DNA of 64,000 bases from Epiperipatus broadwayi (GCA_028023455.1 JAQFVV010006354.1:312001-376000), one strand, 5' to 3'. Shown: positions 49,415-63,019, counted from the stretch's first letter. The notes: a model not told the origin generated them from the letters alone. Made by a program: numbers and translations.

Positions 49415-50930
49415 TACATATTGGAGTGCAGGTATGAAAAAGCCTGTACTGTAGAAAAAAATCTTGATTATTATAATAATTATTCTTCTAAGCAATCTAA
49501 CTAGTATCAATTTAAATGATACATTTAAAGTCTCAATATAATAAAAGTGACTTATTTCATAGTTTGGCCTATTTGAAGGTTAACATATGCCATAGTTAGG
49601 TTCTATATGTGTAAGTTGTTATTTTTTATGTTATTAACTATAAAATGATTTGAATAATTTTTTAGTATATATAATTATTGAGCTTGAACCTACCTAATAA
49701 TATTTGTTTTAAATAAAAATGTTTGTTATTTACCTTTAGGGAAGAGTTGAGTTAACAGTCACAGTGTTTAAATGTGATTGACAGATTTGGGACATTTTTT
49801 TTCTTTTTCAATTTAAGTAGAGGACATATTTGTAAATACTCACTGATTTTTAAAAATAAAATTAAGGACTTTAAAAAATTATTACAGGTTATTACTTTAC
49901 ATACAATTCTCAAATTACCTAGGTCTACAAAAACACTTTTAATGTATAAATATTATTATTATTTTATATAAATATTTTGTGTTATTAATCAATCTTTTTA
50001 AAATAAGTGCAATGTTAAATATTAAAATACTCTTCATACATACTGTAAGTCTATATTTTAACATCTGAATCAATAATCATAACTAAAACTAAAAAAAAAA
50101 TTATTGGCTTATCAAATAAAACAAATATTGATGTTTATTAATGTCATTGTGATAAATAATAAGATTGGAAGTGATATTCATATTTTCTCACATACTATTA
50201 CCTATTAGAGTAAATTATTAAAATTATCCAAGTTGTCTCTTTCACTGACTATCAATTAATTAAAACTCCCAAAAATGTGTCTCCATTTTTTTTTAAAAGC
50301 GATGTTGTTATTTAAGAATAAATAAACACGATTTTGTAAGGCAAAATTACGCAAGATAAAAAGATCTTATACTAACTACAATAAAAGAAAGGATTTAAAA
50401 ATATTATTAATACAATAATAATTTTTATTTGGATAGCTAGACAAACAATATTATACCCAATAATGATAATAATTTTAAACATTATATTTAAACACGCGTG
50501 TGAATACACGAATATTTATGTCTTAAAATGTAGTAAATTTGAAAAAGGTAAAATCGTAAAATACTTAAATAGATTTATTCTTAGTGTTAAATAAATGGAT
50601 TTATTAATAATTAAAAATGAGAAACTTTAAGATAAAATAAAACAAAAAAGCACATGATTTAATATTTATTATTATGTCATTTTTATTTGTGAAATAAATA
50701 ATTGTCTATTTTAGTTTATTACTAATTAAGTAACAGTGTTTTGTTTCAAATTTTAACATTTTTAACTTTTGAAACATTCAAATATTATCTGCTTCCGATC
50801 GTTTTCATAGCAATGAGATCAGGATATTCCCATACAAATCCCCAAAATAAAGTATTATGATTAAAAAAGTATGAAATTGCTAATCACATGGTAGAAACTT
50901 ATAAATACAACCATTTATCAAAATTTGTTT
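49415..50930. other. A+T-rich noncoding sequence
   Basis: No recognised exon or RNA gene. Confidence 0.6.
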
Positions 50931-50938
50931 AGTCTTCT

Positions 50939-51061
50939 TTAATTACAGTGTGTTGAAGGACCATGTTTATTTAAACCTGGAATTAGCCATTTTACTATTC
51001 TTCCCCAATAGCACTGGGTACACATTTGCCTCCTAAGAGCAAATGTTTTCTCTACATTGTC
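50939..51061 (-). CDS. Candidate terminal exon of an unidentified gene
   Basis: On the minus strand, TTTCTCCATTTAG|GACAATG is a good splice acceptor. The frame that follows stays open for 40 codons to TAA (50941-50939): DNVEKTFALRRQMCTQCYWG then RIVKWLIPGLNKHGPSTHCN. The block is clearly less A+T-rich than its surroundings. I do not recognise the protein. The opposite strand also has an acceptor-like TTTAATTACAG|TGTGTTGAAG with a 20-codon frame ending in TAG, so the strand is not certain. It could be a repeat fragment instead. Confidence 0.35.
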   Translation of the reverse strand, partial: DNVEKTFALRRQMCTQCYWGRIVKWLIPGLNKHGPSTHCN

Positions 51062-54000
51062 CTAAATGGAGAAATTAAATTATTAACTTTTATCATTCAG
51101 TAATACATTTAAAGGAATGATATTTTAATACTTTGATTCACTTGTGATTTTTTTTATTACTTGTGGAATACTACAGCTTGTTATAGTACTGCAGTAATTA
51201 TTCATTTCTTCTTTAAATAATAAAATCATTTGTTTGGAATTATATTGTCTATATCAACCTAAAGTTTTCCTGAACTGTATAAAATTCATGTGAATTTTTG
51301 AATTAACATATTGTGAAAACTATCTAAAACTGTAAATGACTATTATAAAATGAATTCAAGTAGATGGATTAATGAAAGCTTGGTCTCACATTTGTGAAAA
51401 TGGTCTGACCTCTAGCTGAATAATATAAAACTGATTTGAGATAATGGATTAATGAATCTCTGCATATTATATTGATGACAAACTATTTATAAAGCCTTGG
51501 ATATTCTGTGAAAATTAAAACTAATTTAATTTATGGATTAATACTTTTTTTTTGGTACTTCAGTAAATATAGTAATACAAAAAATAATGAATTTATATTC
51601 ATCTGAGTTATGTCTTCTTAAATATGCCTAAAGAGACTTGTAATTTATAAAAATTTATAAAAACTATCCTTTGAAAATGATTAATAGTTGAGTTAATATG
51701 ATTTGTTGAATGCTTTTGGAAAATCAATATTAGTGAATTTTTGTTATATTAAACTTTCAAAATTAATTATGTCCTTATATGGATTAAGTGTGTGAAATTC
51801 ATCTTATTGGAAGTTTATGACATTATAAAATGCCAAAATATTGTCTTTTATCCAACAGGAAATATTTAAAGTGCAGCTGGGTAAAGTTTTTTTTGGCAGT
51901 TTATTTAATAAGTGTAGATTTTTTATTTTTTATCTTATAGTTAATTAATTTATTTAATTATTTTAATATTTTAAAGTTATTATTATCGTTTAATAAAAAT
52001 TCTCTAAGAAGAAAGTGCTATAAGGATGATACTGGTAATACAATATATTTATCAGTGAAATAGGGTAAAGTGTGTGTTTGTAATTCTAATATGCATTGGA
52101 GATCCTAGATAATAAATCAAAGTTAATAGTAAATCTAATATATTTTATTGATCCCTTTAATCAGCCTCATATTTTCATTTTGCCTAGAGGCACTCTTGCG
52201 AGTTAATAAGGAGTCTATGATATATTGAATTATTTTAATGGAATTTTTGACCACAAATATTATTGTATAGTTGAATTTGACTCCTAATAATATAGCGTTA
52301 AAGTTTTAACTCTAATATAAGCTTAAAAGATATATTCGATCATGTCACCAGCACCTATGATGGTTAGGGCTCATTAAAAATTGTGTATTTTAAGAATAAT
52401 AATATGAGTCGGTTAAATGTTTTATTCATTCATGACAGAGTTAAGCAATAAGGCTGATACCTATAAGAAGAAGTTCTTGCTATTACGACTATTATTAATG
52501 ACATACTTAATGATGCAATAAAACTTTCTTGTATTTTATCTGCAGTTAATGCTTGGGTAAACACTATACAATCTTTTTGAATGGAGTGTTTTTTTGTGAT
52601 AACACTCAGGTATTTATAACTCGAATAGTAAGTATTTAAGTATTGCAATGCAATATGATTTATGATCTTTCAAAGAATTTATTATTATTATGATTACATT
52701 TGTCTAAATATTCTTGTAATAGTTTTATAATTAATAAAGTAATTGTTATAATTTGTTTTATTATATATCTGTTTATCGTTAATTGAAAATTATCATCTCT
52801 TCTATACGTCTTATAATAAATTTGGCCACAATTATACTTTATTTTTAAGAAGTTAATTTGTTTATTTTTATTCAATTTACTTGCACCATTTCTATTTTAA
52901 TATTGAATTTGCTGATATGAGTGGATACAGTAAAATCCCTTTGCTATCTTAATCATGACAAGAATAGATCAGTTTAAATTTGTTGAAATTAATAATTTTC
53001 AGAATAGTAATTGTTATATTTTATTAAGAATACTGAGTTAAGTATTTTACCCAAACAAAATGCAATCTGAGGGCTAAGAATTACGTTGCTAACTTTATTA
53101 AATATAAAACAACACAGGAAGTTTTACTAGAAGTTATTCATCCATTATATATACAGTTATACATTTTGTGTAAAAATATAAGAATATCCTGAGACTATAT
53201 TATTAAGGTTTATGAGAATAACCTGAGACATTACTGACATTACTATGATTATAATCACATAGCTATGCAAATCAGATAGCATTTATTTATTATTATTAGT
53301 GATATTGATGGGATAAATGACTTTATAAATATTAAGCTTTATATATAATATCTGTTTAAAATGTTCTCCCTCATATATTATTAATCATGTGTAGTTATAG
53401 TTTCAGTTTAGGACCTTTGCTCAAGCTGTTGCCCCTTCTCTTGTTCTAGTTTTGTGTGCATAGTTTATTAGTTTGAATGAGGTTATAATGCATTTCAGAT
53501 TATTTCTATTTTGAAAACTAACCAGAATAGAAATTCATTTTTTAAAGCTTATTTTTACTACAAATACATTAAAAAATTTTAATAGTATTACTAATAGAAT
53601 CAATTTTATGTTCTCCATTCTGAAAATTCTGTATATATTTATAAATATTCTCACTTCTATTGCATTTATTTTTGCACAATTTTTTTTATTAAAAATGTAG
53701 AAAATATTTTTGACTATCCATTTTATATCTGCAAAAAACCTTAGAAGTTGAATGAATATATATTCCAGAATCATTTATCAACAATTTATAATTTAAACTA
53801 TTAGATAATTGATCAATATTTAAATCCAATTGCTTCATTAATATTGTTTTTTTTTCCCTCTCGTCTATTTAAAATTGAACTTATCAAAGAAACAATATTT
53901 TTGTTTGTGTGTACAAATAAAAATATCCACATATCTACCATAAGTGTTTTGTGATGAAAATTTTCTTTTTCATAGTTTGAAAGACAAAATTACATATCTG

Positions 54001-55669
54001 AGTAACCATAAGTGAACCTGTAGTCTATTATTATTCATTTTATAACATTTATTATCATTCTTACAACAATATTTTTATATAAAAATTGATAATAAAACAT
54101 TTAGTTTGTGTATTAATGTTTTTTTTTATCAACAAAGCTTTATTAATTATATCAATAGATCAAGTCTTTTAATTGAATCATACATCTAAAGATGCTGTCA
54201 CATACTCTGATATTATTTCATATTATTTTGCCAAGAAATTCAAAAGAAAAGGATATTATAAAATGACCAAATCTCAAATATTCCTGAATTGCTGATCATT
54301 ATGTTTTGTTGTCTTATTTATAAATGAATCATCAAAATCATTTATCAGTGTTAATGGAATATTTTGTTTATATAGTTTTATTTCTAGCATTTTTAGCATT
54401 GTGATTTAAAATACATTGCTGTCCAAACTTCAAAGCATGATTAGTCAAGCTAATGAAATAATTTTCTTTAAAATAATTTGAATATTATTTATGAAACAAG
54501 AATAATAACTTATTAAACGTATTTTTTGATTTCATTTTAATCATCTTAATGTTAATTTGACAATCCAACTTAAGCTCACCCTTCATTCATTGAAAGTAAA
54601 TGTTCTAGGTTTTCATATAAATATGCAAATTGTAATTCATTAAATCACATGAAATATAATTTTATAAAAACAAATTTCTTAAGATATTGCAGCATTTGTG
54701 ATGCTTTATTGTTTAAGTAGCTCTTAAAGAATTTGCATGGATTAAAATAATTTTTTGATTTGATGTATAATCTTTTTTATGGTTAGTTATTTCAGTTATA
54801 TTGTTGTTGTTTTTTTAAATGTTATTAATATTTTTTTACGATATTTATTTTTCATCCATAGAAGTCTGATTATTTTTTGCCATTTATAACAATTCTAAAA
54901 TTATTCAAACGGAAGTTAATCTCCGATAATGCGCTATTTCTTAAACATTATAAATTTCCACGCACCCGCTGCCGGTAAGAGTTTAAAAAACTTAAGTGAA
55001 TCTCTTAAGTTTAGAGCGTACATTCTAATTCTAAAAGCAAATAATATTAAATATTATATTTATGATAAGTCCTAGACTTGAAGTCAGAGAGAATTAAATA
55101 AGCATAATACATGATAATTACCAGTAATTGTTCATTGCTCTTTTAATACCATTTATTTTAACATCTCATGGTTAATATTATTACATCATAGTAACCTTTT
55201 TAATATTTTAAAAACATGAATAAATATTTAAAATATACCTAAGATTAAATAGTTATAATTAATTTTAAAAAATCAGTTATTTAAAGTATAATAAAATTAA
55301 TGATATTGTATGTTTGATTTAATATGGGATCTAAAATGAAAACAAATTGAAAATCATTCATATTTATTTACTCATATTGATTAGCAAAAAAAAAATTTTT
55401 TTTGATTAAATTTTGATTGGATCATTCTTTTCTTTCCTTTTATATGTATAAAAATTTAGAATTTGTTGAGTATGATTTATATGGTTGCATATGCATCTGT
55501 AAATGATTACAAATATTGATATTAGATTCTGTATATATAAAAACTGCCTGATGTTTTTGTATTTGTTCAAATATATATTTATCTTAAAATTAAGATTTTT
55601 TATTGAATACATTTACTTCCATCTTTATGTTTTATTGAAAACCTATAAATGAAATGTAATCTAATAATC
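51062..55669. other. Long A+T-rich stretch
   Basis: No clear gene. The minus-strand frames at 52430-52648 (ALTADKIQESFIASLS) and 53535-53774 have somewhat protein-like parts but no family signature. A block at 54911-54975 resembles part of the element at 10571-10690. A hairpin (CTTAAGTGAATCTCTTAAG) lies at 54989-55008. Confidence 0.5.
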
Positions 55670-55739
55670 ATTCATTAGCGGCATCGTCAAACATTATCAA
55701 TTTGCTGTATGATGGTCTCTCCAAGGTCAATCCATCTTC

Positions 55740-57000
55740 TCTGATTTTTAGCCTTTCTTCTCCACAAAACACTTGCACATGTGCTTATTTGGTCTCTTTC
55801 TTGGTCTTTTACAATCTCTTGGAATTCAATTTAGTATTTTAACTGTCCATCTATTATCATCTCTTCTAGCAATATCTCCCGCTCAACTACAATTCAGTCT
55901 CTTAATTCTTTCAATGATGTCAGTAACACCAATTTGTTCTCTTACCCATGTATTGCATTTTCAATCTCATCTTGTTACTCCTAACATGTACCTTTCCATA
56001 CTTTGTTGAGTGGTCTGAAGTCTCTGTATCACTCTTCTATTGAATGTCCAAGTCTCAGATCCATAAGTAAAAGCTGATAAAACACATTTATTGAAAACCT
56101 TTTTCAAACACATAGGCATATTTTCTTTTACTATTAAGTTATTTCTACCCAAAACACCCCAACCAAGTTTAATTCTATAATTAGTTGTTAACTTCTTCTA
56201 ACTCATCTTATCAATCTTTATTTTCATCATTTGAGAAAATTCATTGAAGCCCTGAAGCATTCTTTGCAAAATCAACTATATCATCTGCAAAATCTAAATG
56301 ATTTAAATAATCCCCATTTACTTTTATTGTTTTAGCTTCCCATTTTAATCCACAAAATACTTCTTGCAGTACTGCTTTAAAAATTTTTGAAGATATGAAG
56401 AAACCCTGTCTTCTAATTGTTGCTGTTGCATTTTTATTAGGATTCTTCAGAATATGCCAGTATCCTGTATCTATGCTTTAATGATCTAATACTTTAATCA
56501 CTAAAGAAATGCTTAAAGAATCAAATGCCTTTTCATAATCTATAAATTCAAAGCATAATGGCAACTCATATTGATTGATCCTTTCTATAACTTCTCTCAA
56601 TACTTAGATATGATCTACTGTAGTAACAATTTTTAAATCCAACTTGTTCTTTTGATTAGTTGAAATCTAAAGTTCATCTGGAGATGAGTTTTAATTATCT
56701 TGGTAAAAAAATTGTATAAAACTGATAAGCCTGATAGATCTGTAATTTCTAATATCTTCTTTATCACCTTTTAAAAATATTAATATTAATACTGGATTCT
56801 TGCAATCATCTGATACATCTTTATTATTTAGACATTTGGTGTATAACTTTTTCAAAAAAAAATTCTATTTCTTTATCTGCTTCTTTTGAGATATCGATAA
56901 TAATTCCATCACTCATGGAGTTTTCCCCTTGTTCATGAATTTAATTGCATGTCTCACTTCTTCATTTAAAATCCTGAGCAATTCAGAAGATATAATAGTT
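55740..57000 (-). pseudogene. RTE LINE reverse transcriptase and C-terminal region
   Basis: Near 56410-56280 the minus strand reads QGFFISSKIFKAVLQEVF, GLKWEAKTIKVNGDYLNHLD and FADDIVDFAK, the RT active-site region (F-A-D-D). Frame 56152-55967 continues with NKCVLSAFTYGSETWTFNRR and QTTQQSMERYMLGVTR, the Y-G-x-E-T-W and E-R-x-M-L-G-V motifs after the RT core, followed by degraded RW-x-(V/K)-x-x-x-L-W/N-W-(I/V)-P-R-like sequence. Stops break the frame repeatedly upstream of the active site. Confidence 0.85.
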
Positions 57001-57355
57001 GTATGAAGTACTTAGTCTTCATTACTATATTAGTCTTTACATTTAAAGAATGTCATCTCTCACTTTAGTAATAGTTTCATCTTTTTTTCTTATTGTGGAA
57101 ATATTTTTCCTACCAGTACCAAAATGTGTTTTTACACTCTTGAGACTTTTAATCTCTTTTATAGCTTTTTTGTTAGTACAATTATATTTTCTTATATCAT
57201 TATCAACCCTTTTTTGCATCATTTTACAAAATTCAAAATATTTAATAGTTCTTAATGCATTATTTTTATATTTTTTTATATCCCTTCTTTTTTTTTTATA
57301 AATTCTCTAGTCTCAATAGAATTTTTATTTGTCAATTGCTTTTTTTTTCTACCAG

Positions 57356-58080
57356 CTATTTTTTTGCAGTTTTTAAAAGTATATCAGTTATTTTTCTTGT
57401 CATTTCATTCAAATCTGAATCATATTCAAAATCTGCAAATATTTGAAAATGATTTGCAATTTCTAATTTAAATTCATTAGAATGTTTATGAAGATTAGAA
57501 ATATCAACTGTGAATATTGATTTTCGTAATAATTTTTGTTTTTTTAGTTTTGCATTAATATGAATCTTACATCTCACAAATCGATGATCACTTCCTGTGT
57601 TGAATTTATTAAGAGCATCACAATCTTGAAATACATATTTTCTGTAAGTCAAAATATAACCCAATTCTGCTATACCTTCATTTGGATGCTTCCATTTCCA
57701 TTAAAAAAATGTCTCAAAATAAGAATTTATAATATAAAGTTTTTTCTTTTTCTGCAAACTTCACAAGTCTTTGACCTCTCTCATTTCTATCACCATAACC
57801 AAATTTACCTACAGCATTTTCATCTTTCAATTGTTTACCAATTCTAGCATTAAAGTCTACAATTTTAAAATGTTGTTTAGTATGATCAAAAGTCTTTTAT
57901 ACATCTATGTAAAAATCGTCTACTACTTCATCACTTCGAGGACTTGTTGGGACATAAATCTGAATTATCTGCATTTGCTATATGCTTTAAGCTGAATAAC
58001 TAACCCTACCACTCTGTCTGATAGACCATCAATCTTCACAAATGTTGTTTTTCCATTTTTCATTTATATTGAATCCTGTT
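57356..58080 (-). pseudogene. RTE LINE AP-endonuclease domain
   Basis: Minus-strand blocks: WKNNICEDRWSIRQSGR, IIQIYVPTSPRSDEVVDDFY (about 57960), IVDFNARIGKQ (D-x-N of the endonuclease, about 57860), GYGDRNERGQRLVKFAEKEK (about 57790), then YILTYRKYVFQD and FNTGSDHRFVRCKI (S-D-H, about 57590) within the open frame 57664-57356. The Asp and His that cut the target DNA are visible. In a live element this domain nicks the target to prime reverse transcription. Here stops precede and follow the open segment. Confidence 0.85.
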
Positions 58081-58140
58081 CCACATATACTTCCAATGTT
58101 TGTGCCTTTGTACTACATTACATACCCACTTTTTAAATCA

Positions 58141-58430
58141 TTTGTGGGATTTTAGCTGAAGGTTAAAAGGGATTGGGTTGGTTATATGTGTAATCTATGT
58201 AGCATATTCATGCTTAGTAAAGTATTAAATCTATTAAATGTTTCCATCTGTGCATATAATTCAAATCAAATACATTCACTAATTAATTTAATTTTCAGAA
58301 TTTTCCTTTTAATGTGTGTGCACATTATAATAAAATATTTTCTTGAATTAATTTTGGCAGTAATTTATTTATATATTTTTATTAATATTTAAAATTAAGA
58401 ATTAGAAATTTTAAGATACAGAGTGATATT
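58141..58430. other. A+T-rich sequence next to the LINE
   Basis: Nothing recognised; it may hold the LINE 5' flank. Confidence 0.5.
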
Positions 58431-58760
58431 TAAGTTCAGCTTCTCCCTGAGCTAGTTAGTGACTGAGGGCTTTTGGATTGATAAAAGTACTAACCTCTCC
58501 CATGTGTATCTTCCTACTATATAAATTTTCTATATTGATAAAAGTACTAACCTCTCCCATGTGTATCTTCCTACTATATAAATTTTCTAGGTTCCAATAG
58601 CCTAGTGGCACTCTGATTTGGCAGATTAGGTTAGAGAGATTCAGTCGACCGTTATAATATATAGCTTCAGGTCCCTGCAACCATAGGGGAAAAAATAAAA
58701 AAATCTTGCTTATCTGAGTGGTCAACCAGCATAATTCAGGTCAAAGCACCCACTAAAAAA
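58431..58760. repeat. Unidentified interspersed repeat with 57-bp tandem duplication
   Basis: The unit ATTGATAAAAGTACTAACCT to ATAAATTTTCTA is present twice in perfect tandem (58477-58533 and 58534-58589, period 57). It sits in a higher-GC segment with GCCTAGTGGCACTCTGATTT and TTCAGTCGACCG, which looks like a SINE-like repeat but matches no family I know. The perfect copies mean the duplication is recent, or an assembly artefact. Confidence 0.75.
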
Positions 58761-60059
58761 ACTCTTAGTAAACGAATTACAGAGTTACGAAAAAAAAAAC
58801 ACACACACACATAAAAAAAAAACCTTATAATTAAATTGGGATGTGATTATTTACCCTGGATTGAGACAAAGAAAATCTGACAAAGTAAAACATTAATTGT
58901 GAGTTCTGTCAACACTCCTTAAATCTAGCAGCCCGTCTGGTAGCCTGCCTTTTATTTTAGCCCCATTCCAGATTTAAAAATATACCCTCTGGAAGGGACA
59001 TGTGTGCAGCTTCAGAAGTTATATCATTTTACCAGGAACCCAATGATTGTGTAACTATCCATTTTAAAGCTTTTAAAGTTCTTTTTTTTTCGTTTCTCAA
59101 CTATCTTGACATTAAATCTAGTGATGAAGCAGAATACTTTTCTTTATATGTTCAATGCTTAACATATTTAAATTAATTTTTATAATAATGATATATATAT
59201 ATCTTTATTCCATCCTCACTTTCTGTTAATACATTAAATATTTTTCTGAAATTGTTAGTAATATTCATTTCAGTAATGATAATAACATTTGTTAATAAAT
59301 AAATTTTATAACTATTATAAATATTTTTTTTCTTCTGAATCTTTATAAATTTTAAATGCTGTGATAGTTACCAAGTCATATATCATTCATCAAGAAAGTT
59401 TTATAAGAGAATATAGATGAAGTTATAAAAATAATTATTGGCATTTACTAACTAATACTAACATTATTTTAAAAAAAGTCTTAATGAATTATTTATATAA
59501 TGCAGTATTAGTTTAAATTTGGACCAAACTGAGTATTTTATTAAATTATTAAATAATTAGCTTATATATATATATATATTATGAATATACTTATTTAGAA
59601 TGAGAGAAAATAAAATGAAAAAAGCGAAAGCTTTCTATCAAGTTCTACTAAGGCTATGAAGTATGTGTTTGTTAAAGCTTTTTTTTTAGTGCAGATTAAA
59701 TTTTTAAAATAATCTCTCAAGGAAACACCTGCTAACCAGATCTTATTTTCAGTTTTGTTGTTGTTGTTCGTTTTGAAAATATAGGACAGGAATGGAATAG
59801 CAAATAGTTTTCTTTTTTAGACTGTTATTTTTACTAATATTGAAAACCTAAATAAGAGAGAATATATTCTTCTTTGTATTATTATCATTAAAAACATGCT
59901 TAAAATATATTTAAAATGAAAGCATATTTGTTTTACAGATTATTAAGTCATAAATATGTATATATTATAATGAAATCTTAACTTGTAACATAATTGCAAA
60001 TGAGTACATATACCTTTTGTCCATTTCTTGTAATTTCACTTTTAGTAATCTTGACAAGT
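58761..60059. other. A+T-rich noncoding sequence
   Basis: (AC)n at 58799-58810, (TA)n at 59192-59202 and 59564-59578; no gene recognised. Confidence 0.6.
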
Positions 60060-60365
60060 TAAACAATTCAAAATACAGCAAAACTCTCCATATAGTAGTG
60101 CCATCTTGTGCTAACAAGAGCAATCAATGGATTGCCAGAAGGTTTGTGCATAAAATCCCTATCTAGTGCCTACTCATCCAATATCCCCAGACTAGTTTCT
60201 GGCTTGTGGCCTTCATCAGTGAGGAGCCTTGGATCTGAGAGCACTGCACCTAGATCTTAGCACAAGATGGCACTACTATATGGAGAGTTTTGCTGTATTT
60301 TGAATTGTTTAATAACAATTATTGTGCTAGTATGAGATAGTGATCATGTGATGTTTAGTGGTTTA
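60060..60365. repeat. Hairpin repeat family, copy 4
   Basis: The arms AACAATTCAAAATACAGCAA onward (60062-60114) and the matching TTGCTGTATTTTGAATTGTT (ending 60309) are inverted repeats of about 53 bp, including GGCACTACTATATGGAGAG. The core CTAGTGCCTACTCATCC and CCCAGACTAGTTTCTGGC is in the reverse orientation to copies 1-3. The tail TGATCATGTGATGTTTAGTG ends at about 60362. No ORF. Confidence 0.9.
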
Positions 60366-60837
60366 ATCTTGACAAGTGTAATATTTTTCAAAGATCAGTT
60401 TATAAAAATTCCACTGTGTTTTTATGTGGCTGATTTTCTAGAGATTGTAAGAGACATAAAAAGAGGTTATAAGTGAAATTGATGGATAAGATTTGGATTT
60501 TTTCTTAAGTGATGTATAGAGGCTGTATATTAAAGAAACCGGAGTATTCTGAAGTGAAATGATAATGATTATGAGGCCCAAAGCATTTGGATATTTAGAT
60601 ACAGTTGATAATTTGGCATCAGTAGCTATAAAGCTATCTATTTGTGGAGTAATTTAGTACTAATATAAAATGTTCTAAATTGTTTTTTTTTTTAGGAGTA
60701 TAAAATTTGTAATTTCTTGTATAAATAAACTTTCAATAAATGTTAGTGCTGGTTTGAACAGTTTTTATTATTTATTTCGAAGATTATGCTTCTCATCTTA
60801 TTTCTTCATCTAAATAATATCTCTTTAATTAGTTAAT
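60366..60837. other. A+T-rich noncoding sequence
   Basis: No recognised feature. Confidence 0.55.
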
Positions 60838-61850
60838 TTGGATATTTGTAGCAGTATTATTTGTAGCTTATTTCTTATAAAAATTGAAAGTGCTATTTTT
60901 CCTAATTTTTTTGCTTGGAATATGAACACATTATATGTTAGGTACATTAATGATACATTAATTTGTTCAACAGTTGCAGAAATTATAAAAATTTGTGAAG
61001 AACTAGAAAAAGCTTCATCTCTAACTTGGACTATGGAAAAGAAAGGTAAAGACCAGGAAATAAAAATATTTTATCTCTATTTTCAGAGCCACTTTAATCT
61101 GTTGAACTACAGAATGATAGCAAAACCAATAAATATAAGAGTGGAGATCTATCCCAAGCCTCACATAAGTTTGCTGGTCTGAAAGGTTTTTTATACATGA
61201 ATTATAAATTGTGCAAATTAGAGACCAACAGAAAGAACAACATAGTTACATATGTCAAAGACTTACTAAAGTTACGATACAATCATAATAAAATTATTAA
61301 TAGCATTCATAGATTTTGTAACAAAATAAAAGAACTCTTAGCTGAGACTGAACAAATGGAGCCTAAAGAATGGATTAGCCTTCCATATATCTCCAAAATA
61401 TCACAAAAATTAAAAAGAATATGCACAGAAAATTATAATGTGAGCTTTTAAACTCCCTCTTCACTAAACCAACTGTTTAACAATTCAAAAGACAAACTGC
61501 CTGTGAAATCAGCACACCAAATTATCTACAAAATTTAATGAAACCAATCTACATATAATTTTGCATATTATTTGGTATCAATAGTTAATCTTTCAATTAG
61601 ATTAGCCCATCATAAATACTTATACAATAGAGGACTTAAGAGTAAGGAACATTTCTCATAAACCACCAACAGAAATCTGGCCATAAATTCAATTTATCAA
61701 AGGCTGGAATTGTGTGCTTTGAGAATGAGAACAGAAAAAGAAAGATTAAGGCAGCCTGGACAATTGCAACAGACTGTTTCTCAATAAACATAAAAGATAC
61801 AAGGATTTCTCTTTCAAAGTAATGGACTATTTAAATACATTTACATAATT
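60838..61850 (+). pseudogene. Penelope-like element remnant (RT, possible GIY-YIG tail)
   Basis: The 114-codon frame from 60838 holds YVRYINDTLICSTVAEIIKI, matching the Y-V/I-R-Y-I-D-D-T active-site block of Penelope-like reverse transcriptases, but with the first D changed to N. It then has LEKASSLTWTMEKKGKDQEI. A second frame (61197-61451) has CKLETNRKNNIVTYVKDLLK and EWISLPYISKISQKLKRIC, a spacer seen before the GIY-YIG endonuclease of these elements. After 61450 only weak traces of an endonuclease end remain (RKRKIKAAWTIATDCFSIN-like). Frames differ, so it is dead. Confidence 0.65.
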
Positions 61851-63010
61851 TTGAATATTTAAACAATTACTAATTGTATAAAAGTTGAGAACACTAAAGA
61901 AAATTATTGCTATGAATATATTTTATATATCTAAAGCATGCTAACTATTAATAAAATCAAAGTTTAAATTATAAATACTACAATAATCCAGAAAAAAGTA
62001 AAAAAAAAAATTTGATTTAAGAAATCAAATTAGTTTTGTGTTTGTGTTTTTTTTTAGATTGATGTATGGTGTATTCATAAGTTTAATAAGGTCTTTTTTA
62101 TATATTATTAAAATTATTAGTGTTAATGTTTTGAAATTATTATTTTATCTTAAAACTTGATACAATTGAATCAACTGAATTATAGTAATGATTTATTATC
62201 ATTTATAGTGACTATTAAACTTGAAGGGTATGAGCTCTACTATATTAAATCAGAATCATCATAATACTATCCCACAACTAATTTGCAAAGAACATGTTAT
62301 TCAGATATATCAATTTTGTGACTAAATAAATAAATTGTGTAGCTATTTGTTATAAAATGTGAGATTTGGGCACTAAAATGAGATGCAGAGCACATCACTT
62401 TTATTCAGTTGACCAAATACATCTTTATAATCTTTTTTTACATCTGAGAATTGATCCTGGAACTTTTAGCTTTTTTAGTTATTATTTTTCTCCTCTCTTT
62501 TTTGTCCTTTCCCTCTCTATGCCTGCCTACTTGCCTTTCTATCATCTCTCTACTTTAACCATTCATGTTAAAATCAAAGATATCATACTAAGATGTTGAA
62601 TAAAAAATATTAATAGTAGTAAATTTGTGAATATAATCACGTTACATAATTTTAGATTTTTTATTATTTTTGATTTGTTTTCAGCATTTCATATTCTTAT
62701 ATAAGTACTGAGTCCTTAAGTTGAAGAAATGTAGGTAATTTTACATTTTGGTAATCTTGATTAGATTAGGATAACCCACCCCTTGAAGCAAATTACAGTC
62801 TTTTGCAGATATTTTATTTAAATAAACATTTTTTTAAATCATTGTAAAAAATTTCCAAAAGTGACTGTTGTATTTTCAACAATAATGACTTAAAACTTCT
62901 GACAGAATGTTTTTTTTAATTATTCATATAAAAATTTGATGACATTCTAATTTGCACTGAATTGCTCTTTTTGGGAATAATTGTTAAATTGCTCATTTTT
63001 TTGGTATTTA
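61851..63010. other. A+T-rich noncoding sequence
   Basis: The frame 62366-62599 lacks a recognisable signature. Nothing else seen. Confidence 0.5.
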
Positions 63011-63019
63011 GGTATTAGT

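Larger units (their letters stand above)
55670..58140 (-). mobile_element. RTE-clade LINE, endonuclease and RT, broken
   Basis: The element runs on the minus strand for about 2.5 kb with endonuclease, RT and C-terminal region in the expected order for the RTE family (the group often annotated as craniofacial-development-protein-2-like endonuclease-RT). Many stops and frameshifts make it inactive. The 5' end seems to lie within or just before the endonuclease domain. A second copy of its 3' part is at 15660-15975. Confidence 0.9.

Noticed and set aside
49220-49510. 96-codon minus-strand frame
   Set aside because: It crosses the SINE-like inverted segments and has no family signature; likely chance.
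57050-57995. Several plus-strand frames of 60-95 codons
   Set aside because: Antisense to the RTE endonuclease/RT; hydrophobic-rich shadows.
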